Source of the DNA: JAZKHT01 sp040385245
GTDB lineage: Bacteria > Pseudomonadota > Alphaproteobacteria > Rhodobacterales > Rhodobacteraceae
DNA length: 37,224 nt
Direction: 5' to 3'
Assembly: GCA_040385245.1 (NCBI GenBank)
Contig: JAZKHT010000019.1
Location: 1-37,224, forward strand
Shown: one piece after another, positions 30,355 through 37,224 of the stretch
How the letters are laid out: each line of letters starts with the position of its first letter
How positions within the stretch are numbered: position 1 is the first letter of the stretch
Made by a program: the position numbers and the translations under genes
Notes under the pieces: model-generated
Seen by the model: the letters and a program-made list of their open reading frames with translations, nothing else
What the model was told of the DNA's origin: nothing
Database searches by the model: none

Positions 30355-31388
30355 GGGCCATTCCTTCCTGATCTGTCCGGCCGAAACTGAACCGAGCATT
30401 TGGTGCCCTTGCCGCGGCTTATCTCCAGTCGGCCACTGATCTGGCGGCACAGCGCACGCACGAGTGCAAGTCCAGACGAGCGGTTCGCAGACCCTTCGGG
30501 CATGCCCGGACCATCGTCTTCGACTTCGAACCTGTAGGTGTCGCCATCGTCGTAAAAAGCAACGTCGATGCGGCCCAGTCCGTTGCGCAATCCGTATTTC
30601 GCAGCGTTGGTGATCAGTTCGTTCGCGATCAACGCAAGGCAATGCGCTTCTTCGCTGCTCAGATCAACATCATCCAGCGAGACCTTAAGGGCGTCTGCTG
30701 CCCCGACCGCGCGGGCCGTGCTCAGGACGACCCCCTCAAGAAATCCGCAGGACGCGACGGTATTCACCGCATCTGACTGGTACAACGCTTCCTGCGCTGC
30801 GGCCATTGCGCGCAAACGTCCATGCGACGTTTCCACGACCGCCGCCACTTCGGTTGTCTCCTGTCCTTGTGCGGCCATCTTGATCAGGGACATCATCAAT
30901 TGAATGTTGTTCTTGACGCGATGTTGCAGCTCGCTGAGGAGGGTCTTGTTTTGGCGGAGCGCTTCCTGCAGAGCCGCATTCTCTTGAAGCCGTTTGTGCA
31001 ATTGCGCGTCAAGGTATTTCACCCGGCGATCCAGCATCGCAAACCGATCCGAAGCCGGTGGCAAAAGACGGAGGATCACCTGCGGCTCGACCCCACTTTT
31101 CCTTGAGCGTGCAGCCTGTGCCATGAATTGCTCAGTCCCACGCAGACCAGCGAAGGAAAGCTTTCCAGGGGTCGGTGATGTCGATCTGCTGGCTAGGCGC
31201 AGGTACCTTTCACAGTTCTCGACCCCGCCCCCCATAAGCCTGGCCAGCCCGCAGGCGATCCTTTCTGCCCCGAAGAAGGATTTGGCCGCAGCATTGGCCT
31301 GAAGGATCTGACCGTCCAAGGTCACGACGAGTACGGGGTCAGCCAGGAAATCAAACCCGGCATCACTGTCCGGCGCGCTGCCGGTCAT
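30351..31388 (-). CDS. PAS-domain sensor histidine kinase of the HisKA_2/HWE type
   Basis: A 345-residue soluble kinase. A PAS-like domain (FDFLADPVLVVTLDGQILQA) covers residues 12-110, a coiled segment follows, then the phosphoacceptor His156 in SELQHRVKNNIQLMMSLIKM, the HisKA_2 hallmark. The ATPase N-box ANELITNAAKYG and a G-box EDDGPGMPEG follow. No membrane segment is present. It is translationally coupled to the output-domain gene upstream and the receiver gene downstream, so the three form one signalling unit. Confidence 0.92.
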   Translation of the reverse strand: MTGSAPDSDAGFDFLADPVLVVTLDGQILQANAAAKSFFGAERIACGLARLMGGGVENCERYLRLASRSTSPTPGKLSFAGLRGTEQFMAQAARSRKSGVEPQVILRLLPPASDRFAMLDRRVKYLDAQLHKRLQENAALQEALRQNKTLLSELQHRVKNNIQLMMSLIKMAAQGQETTEVAAVVETSHGRLRAMAAAQEALYQSDAVNTVASCGFLEGVVLSTARAVGAADALKVSLDDVDLSSEEAHCLALIANELITNAAKYGLRNGLGRIDVAFYDDGDTYRFEVEDDGPGMPEGSANRSSGLALVRALCRQISGRLEISRGKGTKCSVQFRPDRSGRNGP

Positions 31389-31912
31389 TCTTCGATCCGA
31401 AAATATTCCCGGCTGTTCGCAGCAGGAATGTCGTTGGGCGTCAGATGAACGACGATCCGACATCCAGGGTGCCCGAGGGCAATCGCCTGTTCGATCTCGA
31501 CCCTTGCATAACCAAGGTTCTGTGCCGTGATCGAGCCGAAAACATTGGAGGTCATCATGCAAAGCGATGGCCTGCCTTCCACCAGACTGCCGAACGGACA
31601 GGCCCGGTTACCAAGAACGATCCTGTCTTCATGCTCTTCCACGACAAAAAAGTCGCCCTGGATTCGGCGTTTCAGATCAACCAGCACATCGCGAACCTGT
31701 TCCCGCGTCAGCCGATCGACTGAAAGCGCACGCCGATATTCCGCATTGATCCGCTCGCCGATCGCGCCACCGACGACGCTGATGTAACCTGACGCTTCGG
31801 CCACGCCCACCACATCTTCCAGCGTGCCAGACAACTCGCGCAACAGGACCCGCAGAAAAAGGTCACGTTCCAGCTCTACAGGTGCGTCCTGAACCCGTGC
31901 CGCATCTTCCAT
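31385..31912 (-). CDS. Methanogen output domain-type protein
   Basis: A 175-residue protein resembling the methanogen output domain (MetOD1) family of Rhodobacterales: SGYISVVGGAIGERINAEYR, RIQGDFFVVEEHEDRIVLGN, and the cysteine segment NRACPFGSLVEGRPSLCMMT. The fold is probably V4R/4-vinyl-reductase-like, often used for small-molecule sensing. ATG 31912 with a GAGG ribosome binding site is preferred over a GTG at 32011, because a TATACAT box overlaps that GTG. Its stop overlaps the kinase start. Sensor for the kinase is inferred. Confidence 0.8.
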   Translation of the reverse strand: MEDAARVQDAPVELERDLFLRVLLRELSGTLEDVVGVAEASGYISVVGGAIGERINAEYRRALSVDRLTREQVRDVLVDLKRRIQGDFFVVEEHEDRIVLGNRACPFGSLVEGRPSLCMMTSNVFGSITAQNLGYARVEIEQAIALGHPGCRIVVHLTPNDIPAANSREYFRIEE

Positions 31913-32011
31913 CGTGAACCTCGACCTGCTCGTGATGCCAGGGGATATCGCCTTCTGCTCAACTTCGGATTTTTCGCCGTCGTTAACGGGTTGTGCAACT
32001 GTCAATCGCAC

Positions 32012-32393
32012 GATGTATAAAACATTGGCATACTCTTTCCCATTTTCTAGTGGTCGGCATCACGTCGCCTGTTCAGGGGGGGGTACTCCGGTGGTAGGCA
32101 GAATTGCTAAGAATTAACACTGTTGCACTTGAAAGGCAGCTGGGTGGTGCGACAAAGGGATCGTCTACCAAGACGGGCAGCTGATCAATCTGCCGGCGAA
32201 CGATCTCTGGCCAGACCCGAACCGAAATGCATTCAGACGCTGGACACGTGACGCACCTTTTCGAACCGGGGGTTGCGTAAATGGAACCCACTTGCCCCTG
32301 GGCAGTTGAACCGTAATTGTTGCGGCCCAAGCCCGCTGCCTCGGGGTCACCGGCAGGTCACCAAAACACGACGATGTGGGAGATGTTTACAGG
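32012..32393. other. Intergenic region with the signalling-operon promoter
   Basis: About 380 bases. A TATACAT box on the minus strand near 32012-32018 may be the -10 of the output-domain operon. Short open frames in the plus strand (for example DGQLINLPANDLWPDPNRNA around 32176-32235) have no start codon and are not called. No terminator is clear. Confidence 0.4.
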
Positions 32394-32918
32394 ATGAAAT
32401 ACCTTGTCGGCGTGGGCGGACTGGTCGTCGTGGTGGCCTTGGTTTTCTTTCTGTTCCTTGACGCTGGCCCGCCGACGACTGAGCCTGATATCGTGGCGGC
32501 TGCGCCCGACGTGACGCCGCCCGCGCCAGTACCTGCCGCGCCTGCCGCACCCGAATATGTCGCGTTGCAGGACGCTGAACCCGCTCCGCCCGATCAAGAC
32601 GAGATGCTGGAAAACATGGCGGCCGATACCCGCGAAGGTCTGCCCTCGTCGGTGACGGAAACGCTGACGATGACCGACGCGGCGTTCCTGCCGCTCATGC
32701 GGATCATGGAATACACCTATGTGACGACTGCCGCCGATGCCCGCGCCTCAGCCCGAGATATGCGCGCCCTCATTGAGGCCGGTGCGGAGAAGCTGTGTCT
32801 TGAGGGGCGAAAGATGTTCGGAATGGGCGTCACCCTGCGCAACAGTTTCGAGGATCTCGACGGCACTGTGTTCCAACGGGTCTATCTCTTGCCCGAGGAT
32901 TGCCAGCAATTTTACTGA
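32394..32918 (+). CDS. Single-pass membrane protein upstream of the OmpA-family gene
   Basis: A 174-residue protein: MKYLVGVGGLVVVVALVFFL is an N-terminal membrane anchor without lipobox cysteine. It is followed by a Pro/Ala/Asp-rich linker (PPAPVPAAPAAPEYVALQDA), then a small folded domain with two cysteines (EKLCLEGRKMFGMGVTLRNS and PEDCQQFY). The start at 32394 uses GGGAG upstream; ATG 32376 is an alternative. Only 43 bases separate it from the OmpA-type gene, so the pair is probably one operon acting in the envelope. No family name is known to me. Confidence 0.7.
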   Translation: MKYLVGVGGLVVVVALVFFLFLDAGPPTTEPDIVAAAPDVTPPAPVPAAPAAPEYVALQDAEPAPPDQDEMLENMAADTREGLPSSVTETLTMTDAAFLPLMRIMEYTYVTTAADARASARDMRALIEAGAEKLCLEGRKMFGMGVTLRNSFEDLDGTVFQRVYLLPEDCQQFY

Positions 32919-32961
32919 CCGCCGGTCGCCGGGTCGGATCTTCCCGGCAACAAAGGAAAGA

Positions 32962-35835
32962 ATGATGTCTCTTGCACCGCTCAAGGCCACCACCGCGATG
33001 GTCGCCAGCCTGTCGCTCCTGATTCCGCACCCTGTGCTTTTTCCGGCCGCTTGGGCACAAGAGGTTGAGTTGCTGTGCCTAGACGAAAGCACGCCACCAT
33101 GCCCGGAAGGCGAGCCGGAAGAAGGCTCGACTCCGGCGGCGCGTGCAGCCTTTACGGCCACCGAAGCCGCGCAAAGGGCCGCAGAGGCAGAGAACGCGGC
33201 AAAACTTGCCACAGACCTCGCCAGTGCCGCCGAGGAAGAGGCGCTGCGTCTTCAGCAGGTTGCCACCGAAGCGGAAGCGGCGGGTACCGCCGAGGCCGGA
33301 CAAGCGCGCGCCGACGCAGATGCCGCAGAAACGGAGGCTGCACGACTTGTGGCCGAGGCCGAGAGTGCCCGCCTAGTGGCCGCGGACGCGACGGCAGCGG
33401 CAGAGGCGGCCCGGCTGGCCGAGGAAGCCGCAGTGGAGGCGGAGGCACAAGCGATAGCGGCGGCAGAGGCCGAGGTGGCGCGGCTGGCCGAAGAAGAAGC
33501 GGCAGTAGCGGCGGATGCCGAAGCGCAGGCGATAGCTGATGCAGAGGCCGAGGTGGCGCGGCTGGCAGAAGAAGAAGCGGCAGCAGCGGCGGAAGCCGAG
33601 GCGCAGGCGACAGCGGCGGAGACCGAAGCAGCCCGCCTGGCCGAAGAAGAGGCGGCAGCAGCGGCGGAAGCCGAGGCGCGGGCTATAGCTGATGCAGAGG
33701 CTGCTCTACTGACAGAGGAAGCCGCAGTTGAGGCGGAGGCACAGGCGATAGCGGCGGCAGAGGCCGAAGCGGCCCGATTGGCCGAAGAAGAAGCGGCAGC
33801 AGCGGCGGAAGCCGAGGCGCAGGCGATAGCTGATGCAGAGGCCGAGGTGGCGCGGCTGGCCGAAGAAGAAGCGGCAGCAGCGGCGGAAGCCGAGGCACAG
33901 GCGATAGCTGATGCAGAGGCGGTTCGGCTGGCCGAAGAAGAAGCGGCAGCAGCGGCGGAAGCCGAGGCGCAGGCGACAGCGGCAGAGGCCGAAGCGGCCC
34001 GATTGGCAGAAGAAGAAGCGGCAGCAGCGGCGGAAGCCGAAGCGCAGGCGGTAGCTGATGCTGAGGCCGAGGCGGCCCGGTTGGCCGAAGAAGAAGCGGC
34101 TGCAGCGGCGGAAGACGAGGCGCGGGCTATAGCTGATGCAGAGGCGGCTCTACTGGCCGAGGAAGCCGCAGTTGAGGCGGAGGCACAAGCGTTAGCGGCG
34201 GCAGAGGCCGAAGCGCGGGCTATAGCTGATGCAGAGGCGGCTCTACTGACAGAGGAAGCCGCAGTTGAGGCGGAGGCACAGGCGATAGCGGCGGCAGAGG
34301 CCGAAGCGGCCCGATTGGCCGAAGAAGAAACGGCGGAAGCCGAGGCGGTTCGGTTGGCCGAAGAAGAAGCGGCAGCAGCGGCCGAAGCCGAGGCGCAGGC
34401 GACAGCGGCGGAGACCGAAGCAGCCCGCCTGGCCGAAGAAGAGGCGGCGGCAGCGGCGGCAGCCGAGGCGCAGGCGATTGCGGCGGCTGAGGCCGAGGCT
34501 GCCCGGTTGGCCGAAGAAGAAGCGGCGGAAGCCGAGGCGGTTCGGTTGGCCGAAGAAGAAGCCGCGGAAGCCGAGGCGGTTCGGTTGGCCGAAGAAGAAG
34601 CGGCAGAAGCGGGGGAAGCCGAGGCGCAGGCGACAGCGGCGGCTGAAGCAGAGGCAAAACGGCTGGCAGAAGAGCGATCGGCGGCGACGGAAGCCGAGTC
34701 ACAGGCGATAGCGGCGGCTGAGGCCGAGGCATCTGCGGCGGAAGCGTCAGTAAAGATCACTCTGGTCGATCCGACCGTTGAGGAGGTCTTTGAAGTCCCG
34801 GCGGCCGCGGCTCCGAATGCCGCCGCGGCACCGCAGGAAGTGGTCGAAGAGTTGCCCACTGCGCGGTCGGTCCGGACCAGCGAACAGGAATTCGCCACCA
34901 CGATTGAGCGTGCAGCCGCCCCTGCCGCGCAGGATGGCGGACTTACCAGCATAGAAAAAGCGCTTCTTCTCGGCCTGGGCGCTGTGGTTGTCGGTTCGGT
35001 GCTGCGCAATGGCGACCGGGTGGTGGCAAACTCGGGAGACCGCGTCATCGTCGAAGGCGCAGATGGCCTGACCGTGTACAAGGATGACGATGCACTTTTG
35101 CGTCAGCCGGGTGTGACGATGCGGACCGAAGCTTTTGCGGACGGGTCTTCACGCACCACGCATGACCGCGAGGACGGCGCTCAGGTCGTGACAATCCGGG
35201 ATGCGCGTGGCCGGGTCCTGCGCCGTTCGGTCGTCTATTCTGATGGCCCGCGCTACGAATTGTTCAACGATCTGGAACCGGAGCCTGCGGTCGATCAGCG
35301 CTTTTTGGAGAAGACTCGCCCCGAACCGCGCAGCCTTTCTGCGGCAGACAGCGATCTGGCCGCCCTGCGGGCGGCATTGCGCCAGGACATGTCTTTCGAC
35401 GCCGGTCGTACGTTCAGCCTGCGTCAGATCCGCGAAATCGAACAGGTGCGCAGCCTTGTGCCTGCGATCGAACTGGATACGGTCACCTTCCCGTCCGGGT
35501 CTGCGGCGATCCCGCCGGCGCAGGTTCGCAGATTGTTGCGGCTGGGCATCTTGATCGAAGAGATGCTTTTGGAAAACCCGCGCGAGATGTTCTTGATCGA
35601 AGGTCATACGGACGGGGTTGGAAATGGCAGCCAGAACCTTGCCCTTTCGGATCGGCGCGCGGAATCTGTGGCGCTTGCCCTCACCGAGAATTTCCGCATC
35701 TTCCCTGAAAACCTGATCGTTCAGGGTTATGGCGAGGCTTTTCCAAGGGTCCAGACGCAGACGGCCGAGGAACGAAACCGCCGCGTGACGGCGCGCCGGA
35801 TCACACCTTTGTTGCGCGAGATTGCAGAAAACTGA
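32962..35835 (+). CDS. OmpA-family protein with a long Ala/Glu coiled-coil repeat
   Basis: A 957-residue protein. A signal peptide is present (TTAMVASLSLLIPHPVLFPA, then AWAQ, cut near residue 33). Residues about 140-595 form an Ala/Glu/Arg repeat with about 19 ARLAEEEAAAA-type units, which should be a long helical stalk. A hydrophobic helix (SIEKALLLGLGAVVVGSVL) follows near residue 665, then a beta-rich linker. The C-terminal OmpA domain from about residue 835 contains FLIEGHTDGVGNGSQNLALS, then DRRAESVALAL and QGYGEAFP, which bind peptidoglycan. ATG 32962 follows an AAAGGAAAG site. The protein may tie the envelope to peptidoglycan over a distance. Confidence 0.9.
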   Translation: MMSLAPLKATTAMVASLSLLIPHPVLFPAAWAQEVELLCLDESTPPCPEGEPEEGSTPAARAAFTATEAAQRAAEAENAAKLATDLASAAEEEALRLQQVATEAEAAGTAEAGQARADADAAETEAARLVAEAESARLVAADATAAAEAARLAEEAAVEAEAQAIAAAEAEVARLAEEEAAVAADAEAQAIADAEAEVARLAEEEAAAAAEAEAQATAAETEAARLAEEEAAAAAEAEARAIADAEAALLTEEAAVEAEAQAIAAAEAEAARLAEEEAAAAAEAEAQAIADAEAEVARLAEEEAAAAAEAEAQAIADAEAVRLAEEEAAAAAEAEAQATAAEAEAARLAEEEAAAAAEAEAQAVADAEAEAARLAEEEAAAAAEDEARAIADAEAALLAEEAAVEAEAQALAAAEAEARAIADAEAALLTEEAAVEAEAQAIAAAEAEAARLAEEETAEAEAVRLAEEEAAAAAEAEAQATAAETEAARLAEEEAAAAAAAEAQAIAAAEAEAARLAEEEAAEAEAVRLAEEEAAEAEAVRLAEEEAAEAGEAEAQATAAAEAEAKRLAEERSAATEAESQAIAAAEAEASAAEASVKITLVDPTVEEVFEVPAAAAPNAAAAPQEVVEELPTARSVRTSEQEFATTIERAAAPAAQDGGLTSIEKALLLGLGAVVVGSVLRNGDRVVANSGDRVIVEGADGLTVYKDDDALLRQPGVTMRTEAFADGSSRTTHDREDGAQVVTIRDARGRVLRRSVVYSDGPRYELFNDLEPEPAVDQRFLEKTRPEPRSLSAADSDLAALRAALRQDMSFDAGRTFSLRQIREIEQVRSLVPAIELDTVTFPSGSAAIPPAQVRRLLRLGILIEEMLLENPREMFLIEGHTDGVGNGSQNLALSDRRAESVALALTENFRIFPENLIVQGYGEAFPRVQTQTAEERNRRVTARRITPLLREIAEN
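33410..34745 (+). repeat. Tandem-like in-gene repeat coding the Ala/Glu stalk
   Basis: Units of roughly 66-78 bp, with the common core GCCGAAGAAGAAGCGGCAGC, recur about 19 times with insertions and deletions in whole codons (units missing EAEAQAI or carrying short EAVRLAEEEAA versions). The patchwork of near-identical units suggests recent expansion and contraction by slippage or recombination, so length should vary between strains. Confidence 0.85.
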
Positions 35836-35942
35836 CCCGTCGCACATGCGGGCGGGACGCGCAGTCGCGGCGGGCACGCTTCTGTGGCAGCGCGGGTCCG
35901 CGGCCATTCCGACGTGTCAACTATGGGCTGGCGTCTGCCGCG
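35836..35942. other. Spacer after the OmpA gene
   Basis: CCCGTCGCA and TGCGGGCGGG (35837-35857) make an imperfect hairpin directly after the OmpA stop that could act as a weak terminator; no T-run follows. Confidence 0.35.
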
Positions 35943-36135
35943 CTAACGCAGGCTTTGCAGCAGCAACTGCGACGATGTTTCAGTGACGGGCTGGCCCCGG
36001 CTTGTCTGATAGGAGCGGATTGCTGATTCTGTGTTGCGTCCCAACACCCCGTCCGCACCCTGCATATCGCACCCAGCGCTGTCAGCCGTTGTTGCAGGGC
36101 GATCCGGTCCGTCTTGGTCAAGCTATTGGCATCCT
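35943..36135 (-). pseudogene. Frameshifted peptidoglycan-binding domain remnant
   Basis: On the minus strand the sequence reads DRIALQQRLTALG, shifts frame near 36070, and continues QGADGVLGRNTESAIRSYQT, then SRGQPVTETSSQLLLQSLR and a stop at 35943. Joined, this is a classic PG_binding_1 domain (LQxxLxxLGY-DxGxxDGxxGxxTxxAIxxYQ). The upstream part of its gene is missing and the upstream frame has a stop. It is a decayed fragment, not a functional gene. Confidence 0.7.
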
Positions 36136-36146
36136 ATCCTCGGTCC

Positions 36147-36365
36147 ATGCCAAAACACAGCCCTTTCCGCTACTTCAAGACCAGCATCGAGATCATCCGC
36201 CTGGCTGTAATGCACTATATCCGCTTCCCGCTCTCGCGGCGAAAGTAGAGGACCTGCGGCACGAATGCGGGATCGAGATCAGCCATGAGATCCGCAGCAG
36301 CCGCTTGGAAGCAATGTGCCCACCGCCACTGCCGCTGGCATGGAGGAACACGATCGCGGAACTTG
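36147..36365 (+). pseudogene. Degenerate IS6-family transposase N-terminus
   Basis: From ATG 36147 the frame gives MPKHSPFRYFKTSIEIIRLA, then VMHYIRFPLSRRK, the N-terminus of IS6-type transposases common in this order (FRYFKTSPEIIRLAVMMYVRFPLS). A stop in this frame (36246) is followed by a one-base shift and KVEDLRHECGIEISHE, then a jump to IRSSRLEAM where the catalytic region should be. The DDE residues are gone. It is an old, inactive copy. Confidence 0.75.
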
Positions 36366-36760
36366 GCTCATGGCACGCTTTGCGGCAGCGCGACTTGCGG
36401 GTACATGGGAGAAGGCAGCCTTGGGTCTGAACCATCAAAGTAATCTTACAAGTATATCTGTGGTCTCGCCAGCCTGCGGACATCATGCGTGGCGAGACGT
36501 CGAATCCAAGGTGCTCAATCCCTGCAGTTTTTCAGACGTTAGATACGAATGCCCTGCAGCTTCTTGGTCACTTCGCTGCGGCCATCCTGATCTGGCGCCG
36601 TGACCCCACCCAAGCCGCCAACCGCAGCCTTGGGCGTTGGTTGATATGGATCAAAGCAAAACAAATGCGTTTGCTGCAAACATTCTGAAAAGACAATGTC
36701 AACGCAGTTGTCCCGCTTTGGCGCGTTGCTGGCGTCAGATCATGCAGATGGAGAATTTCT
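36366..36760. other. Featureless stretch after the IS6 remnant
   Basis: No gene or RNA recognised. It probably contains decayed insertion-sequence or cargo DNA, and its right end must hold the promoter of the CsbD-like gene. Confidence 0.4.
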
Positions 36761-36961
36761 ATGAATTGGGATCAAGTCGAAGGAAAGTGGAAGGAATTTC
36801 AAGGCAGAGCGCAAACCCAGTGGGGTAAGCTGACCAATGATGATCTTGACGTCATCAAAGGCCGCCGGACGGAGCTCGAGGGCTTGCTGCAAGAGAGGTA
36901 TGGCTACGCCAAGGAGAAAATCAAGACCGAGGTGGATTCCTGGCTCAGCAGACTCGAGTAG
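36761..36961 (+). CDS. CsbD-like stress protein
   Basis: A 66-residue protein, MNWDQVEGKWKEFQGRAQTQ, then WGKLTNDDLDVIKGRRTELE and a helical end, the signature and full length of CsbD-family proteins. A ribosome binding site (GGAG) is ten bases before the ATG. CsbD-like proteins accumulate under general stress in many bacteria, but their molecular function is unknown. It stands alone. Confidence 0.92.
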   Translation: MNWDQVEGKWKEFQGRAQTQWGKLTNDDLDVIKGRRTELEGLLQERYGYAKEKIKTEVDSWLSRLE

Positions 36962-37224
36962 AGACACAAAGCAGCGTACCGGCGAAGCCATTCAACGATG
37001 ACAGGTTGCTTTGCGCATGAAGCCGGTATCGCGAAGCGTTGAGGTTAATACTGGCTTTCAATTCAGGTGATCCCCACCCCAACTGCCTGATGGCCCTCAC
37101 AATGGAGCAATCAGGATTTTGCCCGGAACCATTCTAATTATCAAGAATGTCATCTAACTGCTTGGCGGATTTAGGGTCAGGACTCGTTCTTGTTTCATAG
37201 CCAGAACATGACGATTGCGGCGAG
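36962..37224. other. Right edge without a recognised gene
   Basis: No gene seen. Complementary TACCGGC (36977-36983) and GCCGGTA (37022-37028) lie 38 bases apart and could form a long-range hairpin after the CsbD gene. Confidence 0.35.

Noticed and set aside
29782..30642. Longer form of the response regulator
   Set aside because: The extra sequence is antisense-like reading through the kinase gene; the ATGA overlap gives a clear start at 30354.
33252..35081. 609-residue open frame on the minus strand inside the OmpA-type gene
   Set aside because: It is the Ser/Ala mirror of the Ala/Glu repeat; low complexity, no ribosome binding site, no family. The plus-strand gene explains it.
1..37224. 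CRISPR arrays, tRNA or rRNA genes
   Set aside because: No regularly spaced short repeats and no cloverleaf or rRNA signatures were seen by eye; a tRNA search could still find one.

Overview
The window looks like a chromosomal segment of a marine-type alphaproteobacterium of the Rhodobacterales (Roseobacter-like). The reasons are the high GC, the phn gene order, the paired HWE kinase and methanogen-output-domain genes, the Hint-protein remnant and the IS6-type transposase remnant. This placement is inferred from family resemblance only; no rRNA or tRNA gene was recognised.

Region 1 (1-6271) is a phage-like or integrative-element remnant. The N-terminal part of a large serine recombinase runs off the left edge on the minus strand. 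A plus-strand series follows: an XRE-type regulator, two small ORFs, a replication-type helix-turn-helix protein, an SF2 helicase, a zinc-finger/Toprim primase, an unknown 193-residue protein, a small HGARGGAP-type phage protein with an apparent frameshift, and a decayed Rha-type phage regulator.

Region 2 (6249-13557) is accessory DNA. It opens with a tight minus-strand set of four genes (8767-6249): a DUF4258-like protein, an 87-residue protein, an unknown 421-residue protein and a PD-(D/E)XK-like putative nuclease. An HNH endonuclease with a possible PUA-like N-terminus, a broken DUF6880-type gene, two tandem paralogous small membrane proteins and an orphan gene follow. Three copies of a roughly 150-165 bp element, each with two hairpins and a conserved middle, sit between these cargo genes (9156-9310, 9435-9598, 13295-13443). 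The four-gene set and the structured repeat are the best candidates for something undescribed.

Region 3 (13558-26103) is a nearly complete phosphonate C-P lyase locus. It contains phnM, a DUF1045 protein, phnN, phnL, phnK, phnJ, phnI, phnH, phnG, divergent phnF, a hexapeptide-repeat acyltransferase, two phnE genes, phnD and phnC. PhnC, PhnD and the two PhnE proteins import phosphonate. PhnG-L with PhnM break the C-P bond through ribosyl triphosphate intermediates, and PhnN completes PRPP. No phnP is visible; the DUF1045 protein (2H phosphoesterase-like) may replace it. Candidate Pho boxes precede phnM, phnG and phnC, and a candidate PhnF operator lies between phnG and phnF. A CHAD-domain (polyphosphate-binding) gene lies just upstream of phnC.

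Region 4 (27183-37224) is mixed. It has fragments of a histidine kinase and a zinc-type alcohol dehydrogenase, an intact M20 amidohydrolase, a truncated Hint-type protein, and a three-gene signalling operon (methanogen output domain protein, HWE kinase, receiver protein). These are followed by a single-pass membrane protein with a 957-residue OmpA-family protein carrying a long Ala/Glu repeat, broken peptidoglycan-binding and IS6 transposase remnants, and a CsbD-like gene.
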